A stretch of 64,000 nucleotides of DNA from Sarcomyxa edulis (GCA_009761415.1 QUOL01000004.1:1984001-2048000), one strand, 5' to 3'; shown: positions 23,444 to 36,460, numbered from the stretch's first letter. The notes: generated by a model from the sequence alone, not told the origin. A program made the numbers and translations.

Positions 23444-26171
23444 CTACAGCCCAACACGGCCCACGACGACTGATACTCCAACCGCAATTGAGAGTGCAAT
23501 GAATCCAGGTAGGTATCCCCGGATACCACGTCCACCGTTGGCGCTTACACTCCCTTGACTGGTACTCCCCAATTTCTTCAAGTCTTTTCCAGAATGCCCA
23601 TTCGACGTCGCCAACACCGATGGATTTACAGTAGCTGTGTTCATGGTTTTCGTTACGGCCGTAGTCGAGAAGGTGAGGGCCTCATCGGGACTTGAAGAAA
23701 CAGCTGGATCAGAGGAAGAAAGGAACACCATCGCAAAACCAGGAGCAGGAACTGGGATTTGGCAGGTGTTGGCCGTTTGGTCACATGTTATGGTACGAAT
23801 GTCCAGGACGCCTTGAAGACGACCATCGGATGCGAAATCCCCGCCGAAAGTCTATCAATACAACCGAAAGAGATGTTGGGTTCAGTCACAAAAAGAAAGA
23901 CAAGAAGGTTTAAGTGTAAGACACTTTACCTGCCCCGCCCATGTGATGTTACTTTTCTCAGAAACAGAGGGTGCGACGAGATATCTGTGAGAATAACTCT
24001 TCAGTATTCGGTAATCGTGGCTGTCTACATAAATGACTGACTTGACTTGCACCTGCGCAGGGACCCCGTTCGGCTCACCTGTCTGTCCACCTCCAACGGA
24101 GATGGTAGCAGTATAGTCACTAGCGCCAGAAGGATCCGTTACGAAATTGAATAGGGCTAAGCGCACAAGATTCCCGCTATCGTAGATGGCATACGCAGGG
24201 GTGTAAATATTGGCAGAATTGGCGTTGAGGTCGATAATTTGAGATTCGTTCGATGCTCCGAACGCTTCAGCGACTGAAATGAACATGACGATACAGATCA
24301 GAAACACGCAGAGTAGGAGGAGATGAGTATAAGGGGGAACCGTACTGATCAAGCTTGCGTAGTATACCGGGCCAATCGTCCACTGATGGAATGTCGACTG
24401 ATTCGTGGGAGGGGCTATGACATACAAGTCAATCAACAAGAGCCATGAAAGTTACTAAGTACGATAGACATACGAGTGAACGGCTAGAGTAAGAACGTAT
24501 ACACATGAATCTTCTACACATGAGCTGAAACAAAGAAACGCACATTATAATAATCGCTCTGTCCTCCGACATGAAGCATGGCACCAGAGAAATTACTATA
24601 CGCCATCTGCAAGCCATAGTCCAGAGCCCATAAGGCTGAACCAAAAGAGTCACTGACACCAGGGAAACCTCCACAGGATGCGGTGTTCGTTTCCATCATA
24701 AGGAATGGTTTACCAGCAGCTAGTGCGATGGTGCTTGAGTTGAGGTAGGGTTGAATGATGTTTTTTCCCGCGTTATGATCCAGATAAGTCGGGAAGATAG
24801 TTTGAGGATCAACGAAAGTACCGATGCCCAATGTTACAGCACAATTGTCACTCGGGTAACTGCACAGAGCCGCATGGAATACTCGATCATTGCGCCGAAT
24901 TGTGATATGGATAGACGTACTGTTCCACTGCAAGGGCAGCGAGGCTGCTGCTATACGAGGGTATGAAGCCTGTATCCCATACCATCTCAGGTGTCCAATC
25001 ACCAGTGGCGATATTAGGTCCAATCAATTTGCCGTTGACTACTTGAACGTTTGTATCGTTTTGAAGTGCAATAACGACTTCTCCAAATTCCCCTGCGTAA
25101 TCAAACGGACCTGTACGTGTTTTGTTTAGCTAACAAAACATCATGACCAGGGAGTATCACATTACCGTAACCTTGAGAACGATGCCCGTGACTAAAGGAA
25201 TGCAGCATTGAAAGGGCAAAATATAGAGAAGGTGTAGACCACGACTCACTCTACGTATAGATCTGGCTCGTTGCCGACTTGAAACCCTAGTACACGGTCT
25301 CCCAGGACGGTTTCTCCGACTTCTGCAATTCCCAAACGCAAGTTCGAGGAATCGTTCAACGGTATACCTATGTGACAAAAGACTTTGTAAGACTGTGCAT
25401 TCTCACGGTATAATCGCCAGCATTGTGTGATAACTACCAAGATACCACCCCACGTTCACAAGAGCAGATATGTTAGACATCATGTCCAGAACCTCCGGGG
25501 TATAGACCAAAGCTGGTGTTCCTTGTGACTAGAAAACCCAATGACGATTGAGAATAAACGGTACGATGTGACCGGACTCTTACCGAGCTAGTGTCCTTCT
25601 CTATCATCTTGCCATCCGGGAGGCTGGCCACAAGAGTTGCCGAATCTTGTGTGTTTCCACCCACACGGATATTAACGCGACCAGCGCGTTCTTTCAAATT
25701 ACCCATGAGATTCAGGAATGGCACCTGGAGAAACGAGCTAGAAGTTTTTCGCATGATGGAATCATGGAGTCCGCGAGACGTCATTGTAACTTACGAGTTG
25801 ATTCCAACTGGACACGAGGAATGCGTCAGGCTTGAAAGTCGTGGTGAATGAGGAAGATACTCACGGACTTGATTAATGACAGAGAATTCGATAGAAAATC
25901 CCAGGAAAGAACCAGATTGAGGAATGGAAAGGCCATTGACATCCGAGGAGCTACTCTGAAGCTGAATGCTGAATTGAGTAGGCGGTGGTGGTGAAGGGAC
26001 CGGGGGTGGATTCAAGACAGTGGGGTCATATGCAGCCGCCCCAGTATACGTGGCGGCCGCAGCAGTTGTGGTCCCAACTCCAAAGGGTTCTTGAGAATAT
26101 ACAGTGATGGAGGCTGTCACGCGATACTGAGAAGACAACGATGCAAGGATAAGGGTCAAGCCTAAGAGCAT
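23444..26171 (-). CDS. GH79-type secreted beta-glucuronidase-like hydrolase
   Basis: I place the start at the ATG at 26171: MLLGLTLILASLSSQYRVTA is a signal peptide, and the longer frame upstream has no ATG. The catalytic barrel has FLGFSIEFS, RAGRVNIRVGGNTQDSA, VLGFQVGNEPDLYVE with the acid/base Glu (NEP), and KPFLMMETNTASCGG with the likely nucleophile Glu, followed by YNFSGAMLHVGGQSDYYN and a C-terminal beta domain (ALFNFV, IGPVYYASL). These are hallmarks of fungal family GH79 enzymes, which act on glucuronic-acid residues such as those of arabinogalactan proteins. The last exon is Ser/Thr-rich and ends in a hydrophobic tail (YLPGFIALSIAVGVSVVVG) preceded by NGGRG, consistent with a GPI-anchor signal. 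About nine or more introns. Confidence 0.83.
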
Positions 26172-28695
26172 CGCTGGAGCTGAAGACTCGAGGATAGAGA
26201 GAGAAGACACGGTGGGAATGCCACAAGACAGCGTGAAAAAGGCAGCTCTCTATCCATGATAAAAATAATAGGGAATGTTCGGAGACACCTGTAAAAAGCA
26301 ATGAAAGAGCGAGATGACGACAGTTTGGGGTATTTCAGGCCTGTACGAAAATATACCTACCAAAATTAGCCTTTCATTCCCATTATTAGCACAACGAGGA
26401 GGTCGCGAGGTCTCCGGTCAGGTCTCCGGATCAATTCTTGTTAATGATGTTGGTTGGATAGATCGATGTACGCGCTTGTGGAGGTACGGGAGAGAGACGT
26501 ACCAGCAAGATGTCGCCTCGGCATCGACTCGGCATATGTCCGGGGCTGCTGCCAAACTCTGTCAAACGGCGTTCCCGATCCGTACTTGCGGCCCCGCCGA
26601 AAACCCTTGTCACGGTCCTCCGAAGCGCATCATCTCGAACCTCCATCCTTCGTAGCTCGCGTCTACCTGGACATCCTGGTCCTCTGCGCTAATGCTCGTG
26701 CGCTTTCTGCGTGTGGGCCTCTATGGAAGTATCGCAACACGAATTCGCTCAGGTTTATTTCTATACTGCTTATGTCGCAATGTCTTTGCGATTTCAGGCC
26801 AGCAAATCGACGCTCTGTGTCAGTGAATCGACTCGAATTTGAACTCGAAATCAATGCAACAGACCATGATCAGAACACGATGATACTCTGCTTCCAACGT
26901 GCGTCCCTGTCGTAACGGTTACCTTTGGATATCTTGTGATAGCCTTGTGCTATAGCTAAGGTATGTCCAAGTATCGTCATCACCCTGAATCTTCGTTGAG
27001 AATATATGACCACGATGCATATCTAGTAATATGAATAGCGAGCGCCAGCGCTCATCTATACTGTCCTGGATGCTTCAATTCCAGTTGTATCGAATCCGCG
27101 GTTATATACCTGTGCCACTGTGGACCCTATCTTGTGTTTCTGGCCACCCCTCAGCTATTCGTGAGCCAGATCTCAGTTGTCGACCCTTTTCCCTTTTCTA
27201 TCACTAGCGGTGGCTGGTTTCCCAGAAAGATTCATCTCGCGAACGGGATCTTCCGACCACACCAAGGGACTATGGGAAGGCGCGTGGTCATATCCTGGTC
27301 ACCAGAGACCCTCTGTATCTCTCAGGCCACTCATATCGATCCTAAAGTCTCGGGAAAAAACAGGGTTCATTGTAAGTATCATGCGGTATCTTGTTATTTC
27401 TGATGGTAAGTCTCGATAGGTCGCCGTAGAGGCACCTCACGTTCGAGACACAAAGCCTGCTATGATTCGTTATACCAACATCTTCACATATGGAGCTCCG
27501 CACTAGCACTTACAAGGGTACTAGCGCTTATATATGACCTTCCTCCTGCATCATCGGTCTTCCCTCGCAGGAAATCAATCCCTGAACGTGAGTCCGCATC
27601 CACTACTGATCGATACGTGGGATTGAATCTAATAGAACCATCTACGCAGAGGGATCTAAAAAGAACATAACGATGTCGAGAGAGCACGTAAGGAGGACCC
27701 CTTCTCTCGAGCTTCCACGAAGAGTCTTTCTATGTCCGTTGACTCGTTCCATGCGCGCTAGGACCAGAATATCTTGTACCCACTCATTCCCCTCGAGGCT
27801 ATACTGACTTGACATCGAGAGTCTCATGGTGCCAGTCCCTCACCGACATCGTCTTTCACGCGCACGACCCAGTTCTCCTTGAAACCACCGCCAACGGGCC
27901 GCTACATACCCAAAATCGTTACATCGATGACGTTGCAAAGTCACCAGTACAATCTTGGAAAGATCCATGCCCAAGCTGAATCTGAAATCTGATGGGCCAC
28001 CGTACCACCCCCCGGAATTCTCGCAACCCCCTCCCGATGGTCATCTCATTGATCGACACACCACGAGAACACGAATACGAACACGTATCGTAGCAGGTAC
28101 CTATCGCCTGGGACTGATCTCTCAAGTCATAGATCACAAGACGTACATGAAGTTTTCACAAAAGCCCGATGCCTTCTCAGAAGATCTTCTTTCCTCGCGG
28201 AAAGGAAGGGGAGTATAATTACTCAGATAAGCAAAGCAGATAAGCACCCCCGGACTCGGGACCAAATCCAGAAGGTTAACGTTATTTCAAATAGCGTATT
28301 GGTGTTGAAGACGAACAGAGAAAAAGACGACTACGAAAATGGTGTACCATAGATCGATGACACTGAAGTGAGGGTTCGTGTGTGTGCGTGTGCGTAAGTG
28401 TGTAAGTGGTGGGGCAAAAAGCGTTCGTTCGAGTCGGACTAGAGCGCAATAATGTATACGTACAATTGAATTATTTACTAATGTAAAATGCAAGTGCAAG
28501 AACGAAGCGATGCGGGAGTGGGTGTTGATTTTGGTTCTGTTGTACTGTAGGCATGCATATGGGATGGAACGAAAAAATAGCAGAGTATATTTGAATGGGA
28601 AAAAAGACACACTGGACAGTGATATGCAGTGCATTGCATAGAAAGTCAAAGTCACCGGGCAACAGAGAAAAACGGATCAACATCCCTCTCGCCGA
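26172..28695. other. 2.5-kb stretch without a supported gene
   Basis: Contains the GH79 promoter and, at its far end, the 3' region of the GATA gene. Short open frames (26454-26915, 27177-27419, 27955-28218 on plus) have protein-like pieces but no recognised domain and do not connect through clear splice sites. It could hide a decayed or fast-evolving gene. A GT-rich run (about 28376-28410) lies in the downstream part. Confidence 0.4.
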
Positions 28696-31573
28696 TCAAC
28701 GAGGCGAGAGATGGCTGGAATGCGCATGCTGCTGCGAGCTCCTCATAAACGATTGGTGTTGAATGTCCGGCGCATAACCCCCGCGAGGCACCGATGTCGC
28801 CCATGGTGGTGGCGGAGGAATATTGCCTTGCTGCTGTGGGTGTGGCTGCATATGAACAAAACGGCCACTTCCCGCACCATCAGATCCCGGTGGCGGAGGA
28901 GGAGGCATGGATACTAGTTGGAAAGATCCTTGATGATGTTGTGGGTGCGGAGGAAGTTGCTGAGGTTGTTTCGAATGGGGCTCTATGGGTGACATCGACT
29001 CGTCTGCCATATGCATCTGTTGCTCGTGCTCTTGGGAACCACTAGGTTCATTTGAGGAACGATCTGTCATATCGGCAGCCCTGGCCGAAGCGCGCAGAGT
29101 GTCCATGTCAACATTGGGACCGTTGAGTTTTTCTCGTTTGCGCATGAGCTTCGCATAGTCTAGACGGCCCATCAAGTCAATGAAAACAGGAAATCGAAGA
29201 AGGTGTGCTATACGTACGCAATCCACAAGCGTTACAAAGGGTCCTCGCCCCATCCGGACCACGTCTCCACTCTGGTGTTTCTCGGATGTTACAAGAGTGA
29301 CACTTCCCAGGAGGAGTAGCCCGCTGAACAGACCAATGCGCGGAAACACAAATAAGAATCAGCTTCACAGATCCCAATGGCACGACAGAAAAAGGAAAGG
29401 AAAAAAAGAGTGCGATGATAAGGCTCCGAAATATAGACTCACACTTCTTTTCCTATACTTGCTTTTCGGTTGGCCGGTAGTAGCGGCAGCGCCAGCAGTG
29501 CTAGTAGCTCGTTTATTGCGTATGAGCTCCATATCTTGTTCTGCAGTCGACTGCTGCTGCTGCATTTTGGTATCCCCTACAGGTGGCGGCTGCGGTGGGT
29601 ACTGCTATAATGCGACGAAGCACAAAAAAAGATGAACAGCTGCCCGCTCGCCCGAAGATGAAAAAAATGGACCTCGTTGTTATTGAAAGCCCCGGGATCC
29701 TGCCCCCCTCCTCCCACTACATCCTGAGACATGTCTTCCCAAGGTCTTTTTGGAGGACGATACTCCTCTGGCGGGGCCGAGCCTAGAGCTGAAGCCGAAA
29801 GGCTTTCGATCTGGTTTCGTTCGGCCTCGGGAAGATTCATACGCCGAAGCTCTTCGAGGAGACGAACGACCTCTGTTGCCCGGTCCTTCATTTCCGCGAG
29901 TAGCTGAGGAGGAGGCTGAACGTCGGGTGAGCATGCCTGGAGTTGAGCTGTTGTCGGACATATCGTATATTGTTAGAATGAGCACATCAAATTCATATGA
30001 TTATCTTATGAGGGTACGAACCATATCGGCTGGCAAAGTCATAGAGCGCGTTACAGTGCCCTATGATCTACGACAGAAGAGTCGCGTTAGTTAAATTCAT
30101 AGACTACCGGGAGGGGACTCACATCTTTCATAGTCTGATCCCTGATCATCGCCGCCTTTTCGGCCTCTTTCTGACTCTGACTCTGGGTATAGGGAGTACC
30201 GCGGGTATCAAGGCTCGTGGGGACAAGAGCAGTGGTCCTTGCAAATGCCATCTGTTGTTGTTGTTGTTGTTGCTGCTGCTGGTGATGCTGGGGTGGCGGG
30301 GGAGGTGGCGGTTGTTGCTGTTGTTGCTGTTGTTGCTGTTGAGGCTGCTGTTGCTGCTGCTGTTGAATGTGCTGAGGCGGCTGTTGCTGCATATGCTGAG
30401 GATGAGGATGAGATTGGAGATGCTGGGGCTGAGACTGCTGATACGGGTGGGGTGATTGTTGCGGATGAGGGTGCGGGGGTGGTTGCTGGTGATGATGCTG
30501 TTGTTGCTGCTGCTGTTGCTGAGGGTGCATTTGCTGCGGGTGTTGAGGGTGCTGAGGTTGAGCATGAGGATGAGGGTGTTGCTGAGGATGTTGTGGGTGG
30601 TGTTGTGGGTGCTGCTGCTGCTGCTGAGGATGATGATGTTGTTGCTGGTGTTGTTGCTGTTGCTGCTGCTGCTGCTGACGCTGATGATCCCACGGGCTTT
30701 GAGGTGGAGGCGGCAGCGAGGTAGGGGAAGGATAAGGGTTGACATGTGAAGGGGGAGGTTGTTGGGGCGGCGGCATCTGTGTCCGAGGAGGCATGTAATG
30801 ATGAGGATACCCATACGCAACATGAGGCGGGGGAGCAGCAGGATGATGCATCTGCTCGTGAACGGGGGTAAGAGGACCTGGATGACCTGGCCCGGCGGGA
30901 ACCTGCTGCTGATACGGACTCGTTGAGGGAGGCTGCGAGGGCGTATACGGTGCATACTGAGGAGGGTAATTGGGCTGCGAAAGTGATGGTCATAGAAATA
31001 CGTAAATATACCGTGCCGACGACAAAGCAATGGTAAGCGGATACTTACATGAGGTGGACGTGCTTCACGAGGGTTTCCCATGGAAGAGGAACTAGTGCGT
31101 ACCCTTTTGTACGGATTTTGCGGGACATCTTCACCACCACCACCACCACCACCACGCGAACCAATATTGACCGACCCTGGTATGGGGGTAGTCTGTGCGG
31201 ATAATGGCATACCTGGGGTGAGGTAACCAGCATTGTCATGCTTGGAGGTGTAGTCGACGACTTTGGCAGGGGCGAGCTCAGAGTTGGCAGATAACGGCGG
31301 TGTGTGCTGCTGATGAGGCTGTTGAGAATGCTGCTGGTGGGGATTAATGGGAGATTGAGCTAGATGAGAATTAGGTCTTCCCCAAGCCTGAGAAGGGTGT
31401 CGGGCGAGTTCTACATTAGATTCGACAGGTCCAGCGCTGGTAGGCAACGGTGAGGGTTCTGGCGGTGGATGTCTGTAGGTAAAATTGAGATCTTTTAGAG
31501 ATGGGAGACGAAATTCGTTGTGAGCAGTCTGAGGGTATCTCTGCTGCTGAGCAGCATGGTGAGCAGAGGCCAT
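28696..31573 (-). CDS. GATA-type zinc-finger transcription factor, NsdD/SUB-1 class, Gln-rich
   Basis: Start ATG at 31573 ([20 protein letters not shown]), stop 28696. Exon 1 has a Gly run and the nuclear-type motif [12 protein letters not shown]; the second exon is a very long Gln/His/Pro tract (30252-30678); then a helical [20 protein letters not shown] segment, a Lys/Arg-rich KSKYRKRS, and the finger at 29225-29302: CHSC, 18-residue loop [22 protein letters not shown], followed across an intron by [13 protein letters not shown]. The 18-residue loop and HYAKL tail match NsdD (Aspergillus) and SUB-1 (Neurospora), regulators of sexual development; Schizophyllum Gat1 is a related mushroom-development regulator. 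No PAS domain is seen, which argues against a WC-2 light sensor. It binds GATA-type DNA sites in the nucleus by family inference. Confidence 0.87.
30252..30678 (-). repeat. CAG/CAA trinucleotide-rich tract coding poly-Gln/His/Pro
   Basis: Read on the minus strand, a 430-base exon region of mixed CAG/CAA with CAC/CAT and CCN codons encodes runs of up to ten or so Gln interspersed with His and Pro. Mixed CAG/CAA usage should make it less unstable than a pure repeat, but length variation between strains is likely. A separate run of GGT/GGN codons (about 31132-31155) encodes poly-Gly in the same protein. Confidence 0.85.
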
Positions 31574-33637
31574 GCTTTGCAGTGAAGAGCAGCAGTGAAA
31601 GATGGAGATACAGCTCGGTTAAGCCCAAGGTTTTGGATGGATCTTTTCAGCCGATGACGGCGGATCTTGTATCTGAAAGAAAAATAGGCAACATAAGAAC
31701 ACATCGGTCAACGACATACAACAGATCTCCGTACGATGGGCCAAGAAGCGAGTACCCACGAAGTGGGGTTGTATCTGGAGAGATATAAAAAAAAAGTCAG
31801 AACATTCGTATATATACTAGCAACTTGGTCGAGCAGCCTCGAGCAGAATTTTGTACCTTGGAGTGTCCTGAAGTAAACGCTGTCGACGGGGACCTCTGGC
31901 GTTCGCGGCAGTCGCTCCTGGCCAGTCTACCGGAGTCTGAACGGACTTTGAAATTTATACTCATGTGCCCGATTCGTGTTTCATTCCATCTTCCCTTCTT
32001 CACGTCCTTTTGTTTCCATAAAGCCACGATGCATCCGCAATGCATGCATATCCCAGATCCCAACAACTCACAACCGTAACCGTAAATCATAAACGAGCGC
32101 TGCCGTGACCTCTCCATAGCCAGGTCTACAGCCCTCCCGCCACAGCGGCATTTCCAGGATAGAAGGTAAACTAAGATAGGTACTTGGCATCCCGAAGGCA
32201 TTCCGATGACCTTCTCGGATACAGCCTCCTCGCGTGTGCATACTTAAGACGTACTTTGTCGACGAAATCTCGGGTCAGATTCATATGGAGCTCTGGGATC
32301 GTACCTGAGGCAAAAAATTCATGTCATGGAAGATGCCGTCCGAGTCTGCAAGAGACATTTGTCCGAGTCTCAGTCGCAGTCTCAGTCTCAAAAAACAAAC
32401 GAGGGGTACTGCCAAATACACTATACCACCCTCTCTTCGAAAGTCAACGACACGCAGCCTCACCAGATGCGTTTGCGAATCCGCTGCTTTCCTTCTCCGT
32501 AACGTACACGTACCTTTACGTAGAACAGAAGATCGATGCATATCTGCCATGTCCTTCTCATCGGATCGATTAGACCCAGATCAGAGATAACCTATTTATT
32601 GTTTTTCCCAGGAATTCAAAGTCTCATCTCCATCTTCCTCAGTCTGAAATTCATCGCCGAATGGAGATACCGCATAGCCTACAGATTCATCCATCCCATG
32701 CCTCCTCTCTTGCATCTCCTTGCGTCGATTCGGAGGGCAAGTAGACGTGAAGCAGAACAATGATAAATGAACATGCACACCGTCTAGCACCTGCCAACGC
32801 AAGTATAAGTACTACATCCATCCATCCATCCATCCATTCATCCATGCTAACCGTCCGAGTCGAACGTTCAAGAGAACTCGGTGAGATGCAACCGTACCGA
32901 TATGGGAGCCGGACCCCGCTAACGGTTCCCATGGCTGGGAAAATAATTATACAGCACAAACATCCCCGAGATCCCGCAAGAATCGGATTCTAGGGCCGTG
33001 CGTGATTCAAAATTCAAATCGCATGGCCTTGGCCCATCCTTTCCTTCCCCATCCAGCCAGTGGAAACAGCGCTCTAGACAGGTGTCGGGACGTCGGGGAG
33101 CAGGGTGGAGGACCTGGGAAAGTGCCAAGAAGCAACGTCGCACATCGAGAGAGAGAGGATCACCGTCAACCACCGTTTCCGGTCAGAATGGATCTCTGCA
33201 TCTGACTGTTCACACGGAGTGTATTTGCGGAGCGATGAGCGCTAGCGCGCGCGTTGACCAGAGTGGGCAGGATGCTAAATAAAACTCCGGACACAATTGT
33301 AATGGAACGCGTCGAATGATAGACGCGTCGGGATGCTTGATGTCGCGTATATGCGCGTCGCGTCAATGCTAGAAAGTCTCTTGTACCTTCGTGCACAATG
33401 GCCAAGTCTGAGAGTAACACGACGAATGAAAGATGGAAAACACGTTGATGATTGATCAAAACTAGAGGTCGAGCTCTTCGAAAGTAAAGTAATGGTACAA
33501 AGAAAAATGATGTTGTTCTATCGCGGGAGACTTAGAGTACACGGAATTCGATGGATGCTGCGCTGCATAAAACGGGTCAGAAATGATGGTAGCATACAAC
33601 GATGCAACACATTTAAGAGATCTCCAAGTCCTCGACT
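31574..33637. other. 2-kb intergenic region
   Basis: Upstream of the GATA gene, so it should carry its long promoter and 5' leader, and the 3' region of the small gene at 33638. No frame here has recognised content. It contains a GTCTCA-type repeat cluster (about 32350-32390) and the TCCA microsatellite listed separately. Confidence 0.45.
32815..32846. repeat. (ATCC)n microsatellite
   Basis: About seven tandem CATC units with one substitution (CATT), 32 bases long, in intergenic DNA. A simple sequence repeat likely to vary in length between isolates. Confidence 0.85.
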
Positions 33638-34040
33638 CTACTTGCTGGTCGACTTGTGCACGCCGCCAGAGGGGTCGGTGTACTGCGAGTAGCCGGTACC
33701 ACTGTTGTAGTACTTGGAAGAGTCGGTGTTCTGGTAGTAGTAACTCCCATCGCTAATCATCGTTAGCATACAAAACCTCGAAATTATCGCCGCACTTACT
33801 TGTTGGAGTAGTGATACCCAGTGTTACCGTTTCCAGCATCGCGGCTGCAGTAGTGGTTACCCTATGAGAGCATGGTGAGTTCATCGACATCGGGAACATT
33901 CACGTCGACTGCGGATAGGGTCCCGAGTCGTTGGTGAAGATAAGAGACAAAAAACATACCTGGCTGTTGGTACCGCTGCCAGTGTAGGTGTATCCTTTGT
34001 CAGAGGAGGAGGAGGAGGAGTTGCTTCCGTTCTTGGTCAT
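33638..34040 (-). CDS. small Tyr/Gly/Ser-rich protein, paralog A
   Basis: Start ATG at 34040 (MTKNGSNSSSSSSDKGYTYT), three exons, stop TAG at 33638-33640. Spliced product is about 85 residues: GSGTNSQ, GNHYCSRDAGNGNTGYHYSN, then DGSYYYQNTDSSKYYNSGTG and a short tail ending HKSTSK. It has no signal peptide or membrane segment and a single Cys. I recognise it as a conserved small fungal family built around NSQGNHYC, GYHYSN and DGSYYY but know no function. A closely related gene with identical intron positions lies at 36585-36987. Confidence 0.75.
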
Positions 34041-34197
34041 GTTGAGGGAGAGAGAGAGATGATGGTGGTTGAAGAGAAAGAGGAGAAAGACGAACTGGCA
34101 CGATTTAAATGAGCCCCTGTCATTATGTAATACGCGATTTTCGGTCCTTCGAATTTTGTGACAACACAAAAGGATCTCTTCAACGCCTACCGTCACC

Positions 34198-36460
34198 ATG
34201 AGTGTGACTAGCGATATATTCTCCGTGGATTCGATGCGTGGCTCAGAGCTACCCAGGCCTCCCGGTCGTCCAAATTTCGTTCATCTAGCTCCGGGGGACA
34301 GAGGAGAAGGCTTGTTGCCAGTCTTTTTCGAAAGTACGCGTTTATTTCGCAATTTATGGTCGAGAAATCACTCACAGAAGAAATCAATAGATCCACGGAC
34401 TTTTAAACCAAAACCAGGTCCTACGGGTCAGATCCATTGTTGGGGAATATACCCGGTATACATAGCTCTCGATCACATCCATCTCTCAAACTTACGATTA
34501 GTCTATGTAGTACGGAGGGACTCCAGAACCCGAGTTAGCTCATATACCTGACGGTGAGTCCGTTTGATGCGTTTCGCGACAAAAACCCTGACACCCACTC
34601 AAGTCGACGGTATGACTATCATGCAACGACAGGTACAATGGAAAACATATCTTCCCATTGAACTATTCTCACTTTGAATGTAGATGAACACCCAAATGAT
34701 CTACCTTGGCCCGGCCAATCTACGTCGTCCCGAGGATCAATGGACGGACGCCATCATGGAACGCAAGGTGCATATAGATTTTCCATTACATCATTTCCAC
34801 TAACACGTCGTTCTCGCAGCGTAAACAACTCGCTGATCTCGACCTGAAAGGTCTCGACAAACGCGATGTTATTCTCAAGATCACTCTCGAGTAAGCATGA
34901 TATCCACATCTTGTCTTTCACTTACTCATTCCTTTCTTGACAGTTGCATGAAAGACAGGAAAGGCAATCCCCGCATCTGGCGTCGCTTCCGCGTCTCCGC
35001 TGGGATCAAACTCAGTGCATTCCAAGACAAGGCTATAGCTCCAATTTTGGGCTGGTAAGTTTAGTCTACTACGACCTCAGTATTCGTATCCGTGTTCATT
35101 TCACCATCATTTTAGGGTCAGAAATCTTCATTGTCATACGTTTACTGATTTTAGAGATGGTTCATTGTACGGACCCGAGGTACGTTCTTTCTTGAGTATG
35201 TTCTACGGGTCTAACTCTCACCGAACGTCTTTTAGGGCTGTAACTCTGTTGATGTGGTCCACATCAGTCTCGTACGTGTGCATAGCCGCGATTAGGCCCA
35301 TGGAATGCTGACCACTTGATTTTCTTCTTCTTTAGAATGGATATCAATATCTTCCAGACGATCAGTGCGTGTCTCCACACAGACGAGCGGTCCTCGAGCT
35401 TTATCTGATATCCGTATGTGACAAGGTTCATGCTCGCTCATCTATTCGCAAAAGAAGGAGACAAGATTGGGTACCTCTATGATTTTGGAGACAGATGGTA
35501 TCACGAAATCGAAGTGCGTACTTACTCATGCTATTCTGTATGATTATCTCTCTCTCTAATTCCGCTTCGATCGATAGATTGAACAAATCTTGCCTATGGA
35601 GGCGTCTGATGGTAGCATCAAGATTATCGATGGGAAGGGGATGTGTCCAGGAGGCTAGTTTCGTCGAGACTCCTGTTCTCTCTCCTCGTCGACTGAGCAA
35701 ACTTCCATCTCTTAGAGAACATGAACGGATGCCCCGAATACGCCGACCTTCTGAACGAGATAGAAGACGCACCCTACACAGAAAAGTAAAGTACCACATC
35801 TATGACTCCTCGATATCCCAACTAACTCCTTCAATTTGTTTGCAGGCAAGAAAAGAAACGAAAGATTCTCGATTGCCCCAACTACCGAGACTTCCAAAAA
35901 CCGGCATCCCTATTCGACCCATTCTTCTTCGACTTCAACGCAGCTAACGATCGTCTAGTCGCCGCACTCGCATCGACCAACTCCGTCCGTAGCGGTGCCA
36001 GATCCTTCAACATGACTTTACCAGGAATGCAAGACGAGGAGACTAGCAAGAAATTCATGGAGAAGAACCTCAAGCCCAAGCAAACTATCACGAGGGAACG
36101 AGATCCGATTACTCCGCATGGATATTGGCAGGAGACGACTGCTACGGGGAAGGATAGACGAGGGACGACGGTTTGTGGGTCTTGTGGGAAGCCTGGTGGA
36201 CCGGAGTTGAAGACATGTAGTGGGTGTAGGCAGATATTGTACGTTGTTTCTCTTTCTCGTTTTGGTCCGTCAGCCACTCAATCAGCTCATTGGACTTCTT
36301 CTAGGTACTGCTCCCCGGAACATCAAAAGGTAACACAACGAATGACTTGCTCTTGCCTGTCCTTGGATCTTACTTGCTTACTTTCGCACCCCCTCCATAG
36401 GCACATTGGAAATCCGTCCATAAAAATCAGTGCTCACGCAAGTATATCAAAAAGGCATAA
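34198..36460 (+). CDS. pRiA4b ORF-3-like domain fused to a MYND finger
   Basis: Start ATG at 34198 (MSVTSDIFSVDSMRGSELPR). The exon chain between 34333 and 34690 is not resolved by eye. Later exons give MNTQMIYLGPANLRRPEDQW, LKGLDKRDVILKITL, the ORF-3-like core VRNLHCHTFTDF, GCNSVDVVHIS, GDKIGYLYDFGDRWYHEIE and ENMNGCPEYADLLNEIEDAP, and a C-terminal MYND finger: CGSCGKPGGPELKTCSGCRQ, then YCSPEHQK and AHWKSVHKNQC across short introns; stop TAA at 36458-36460. The FGDRWYHEIE motif is diagnostic of the plasmid pRiA4b ORF-3/MM3350-like fold first seen in bacteria. MYND fingers bind proline-rich partner peptides. The function of the fusion is unknown. Confidence 0.8.

Noticed and set aside
30239..30749. 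Long Ala/Val-rich and Leu-rich frames on the plus strand
   Set aside because: They are the antisense and shifted frames of the CAG/CAA tract in the GATA gene.
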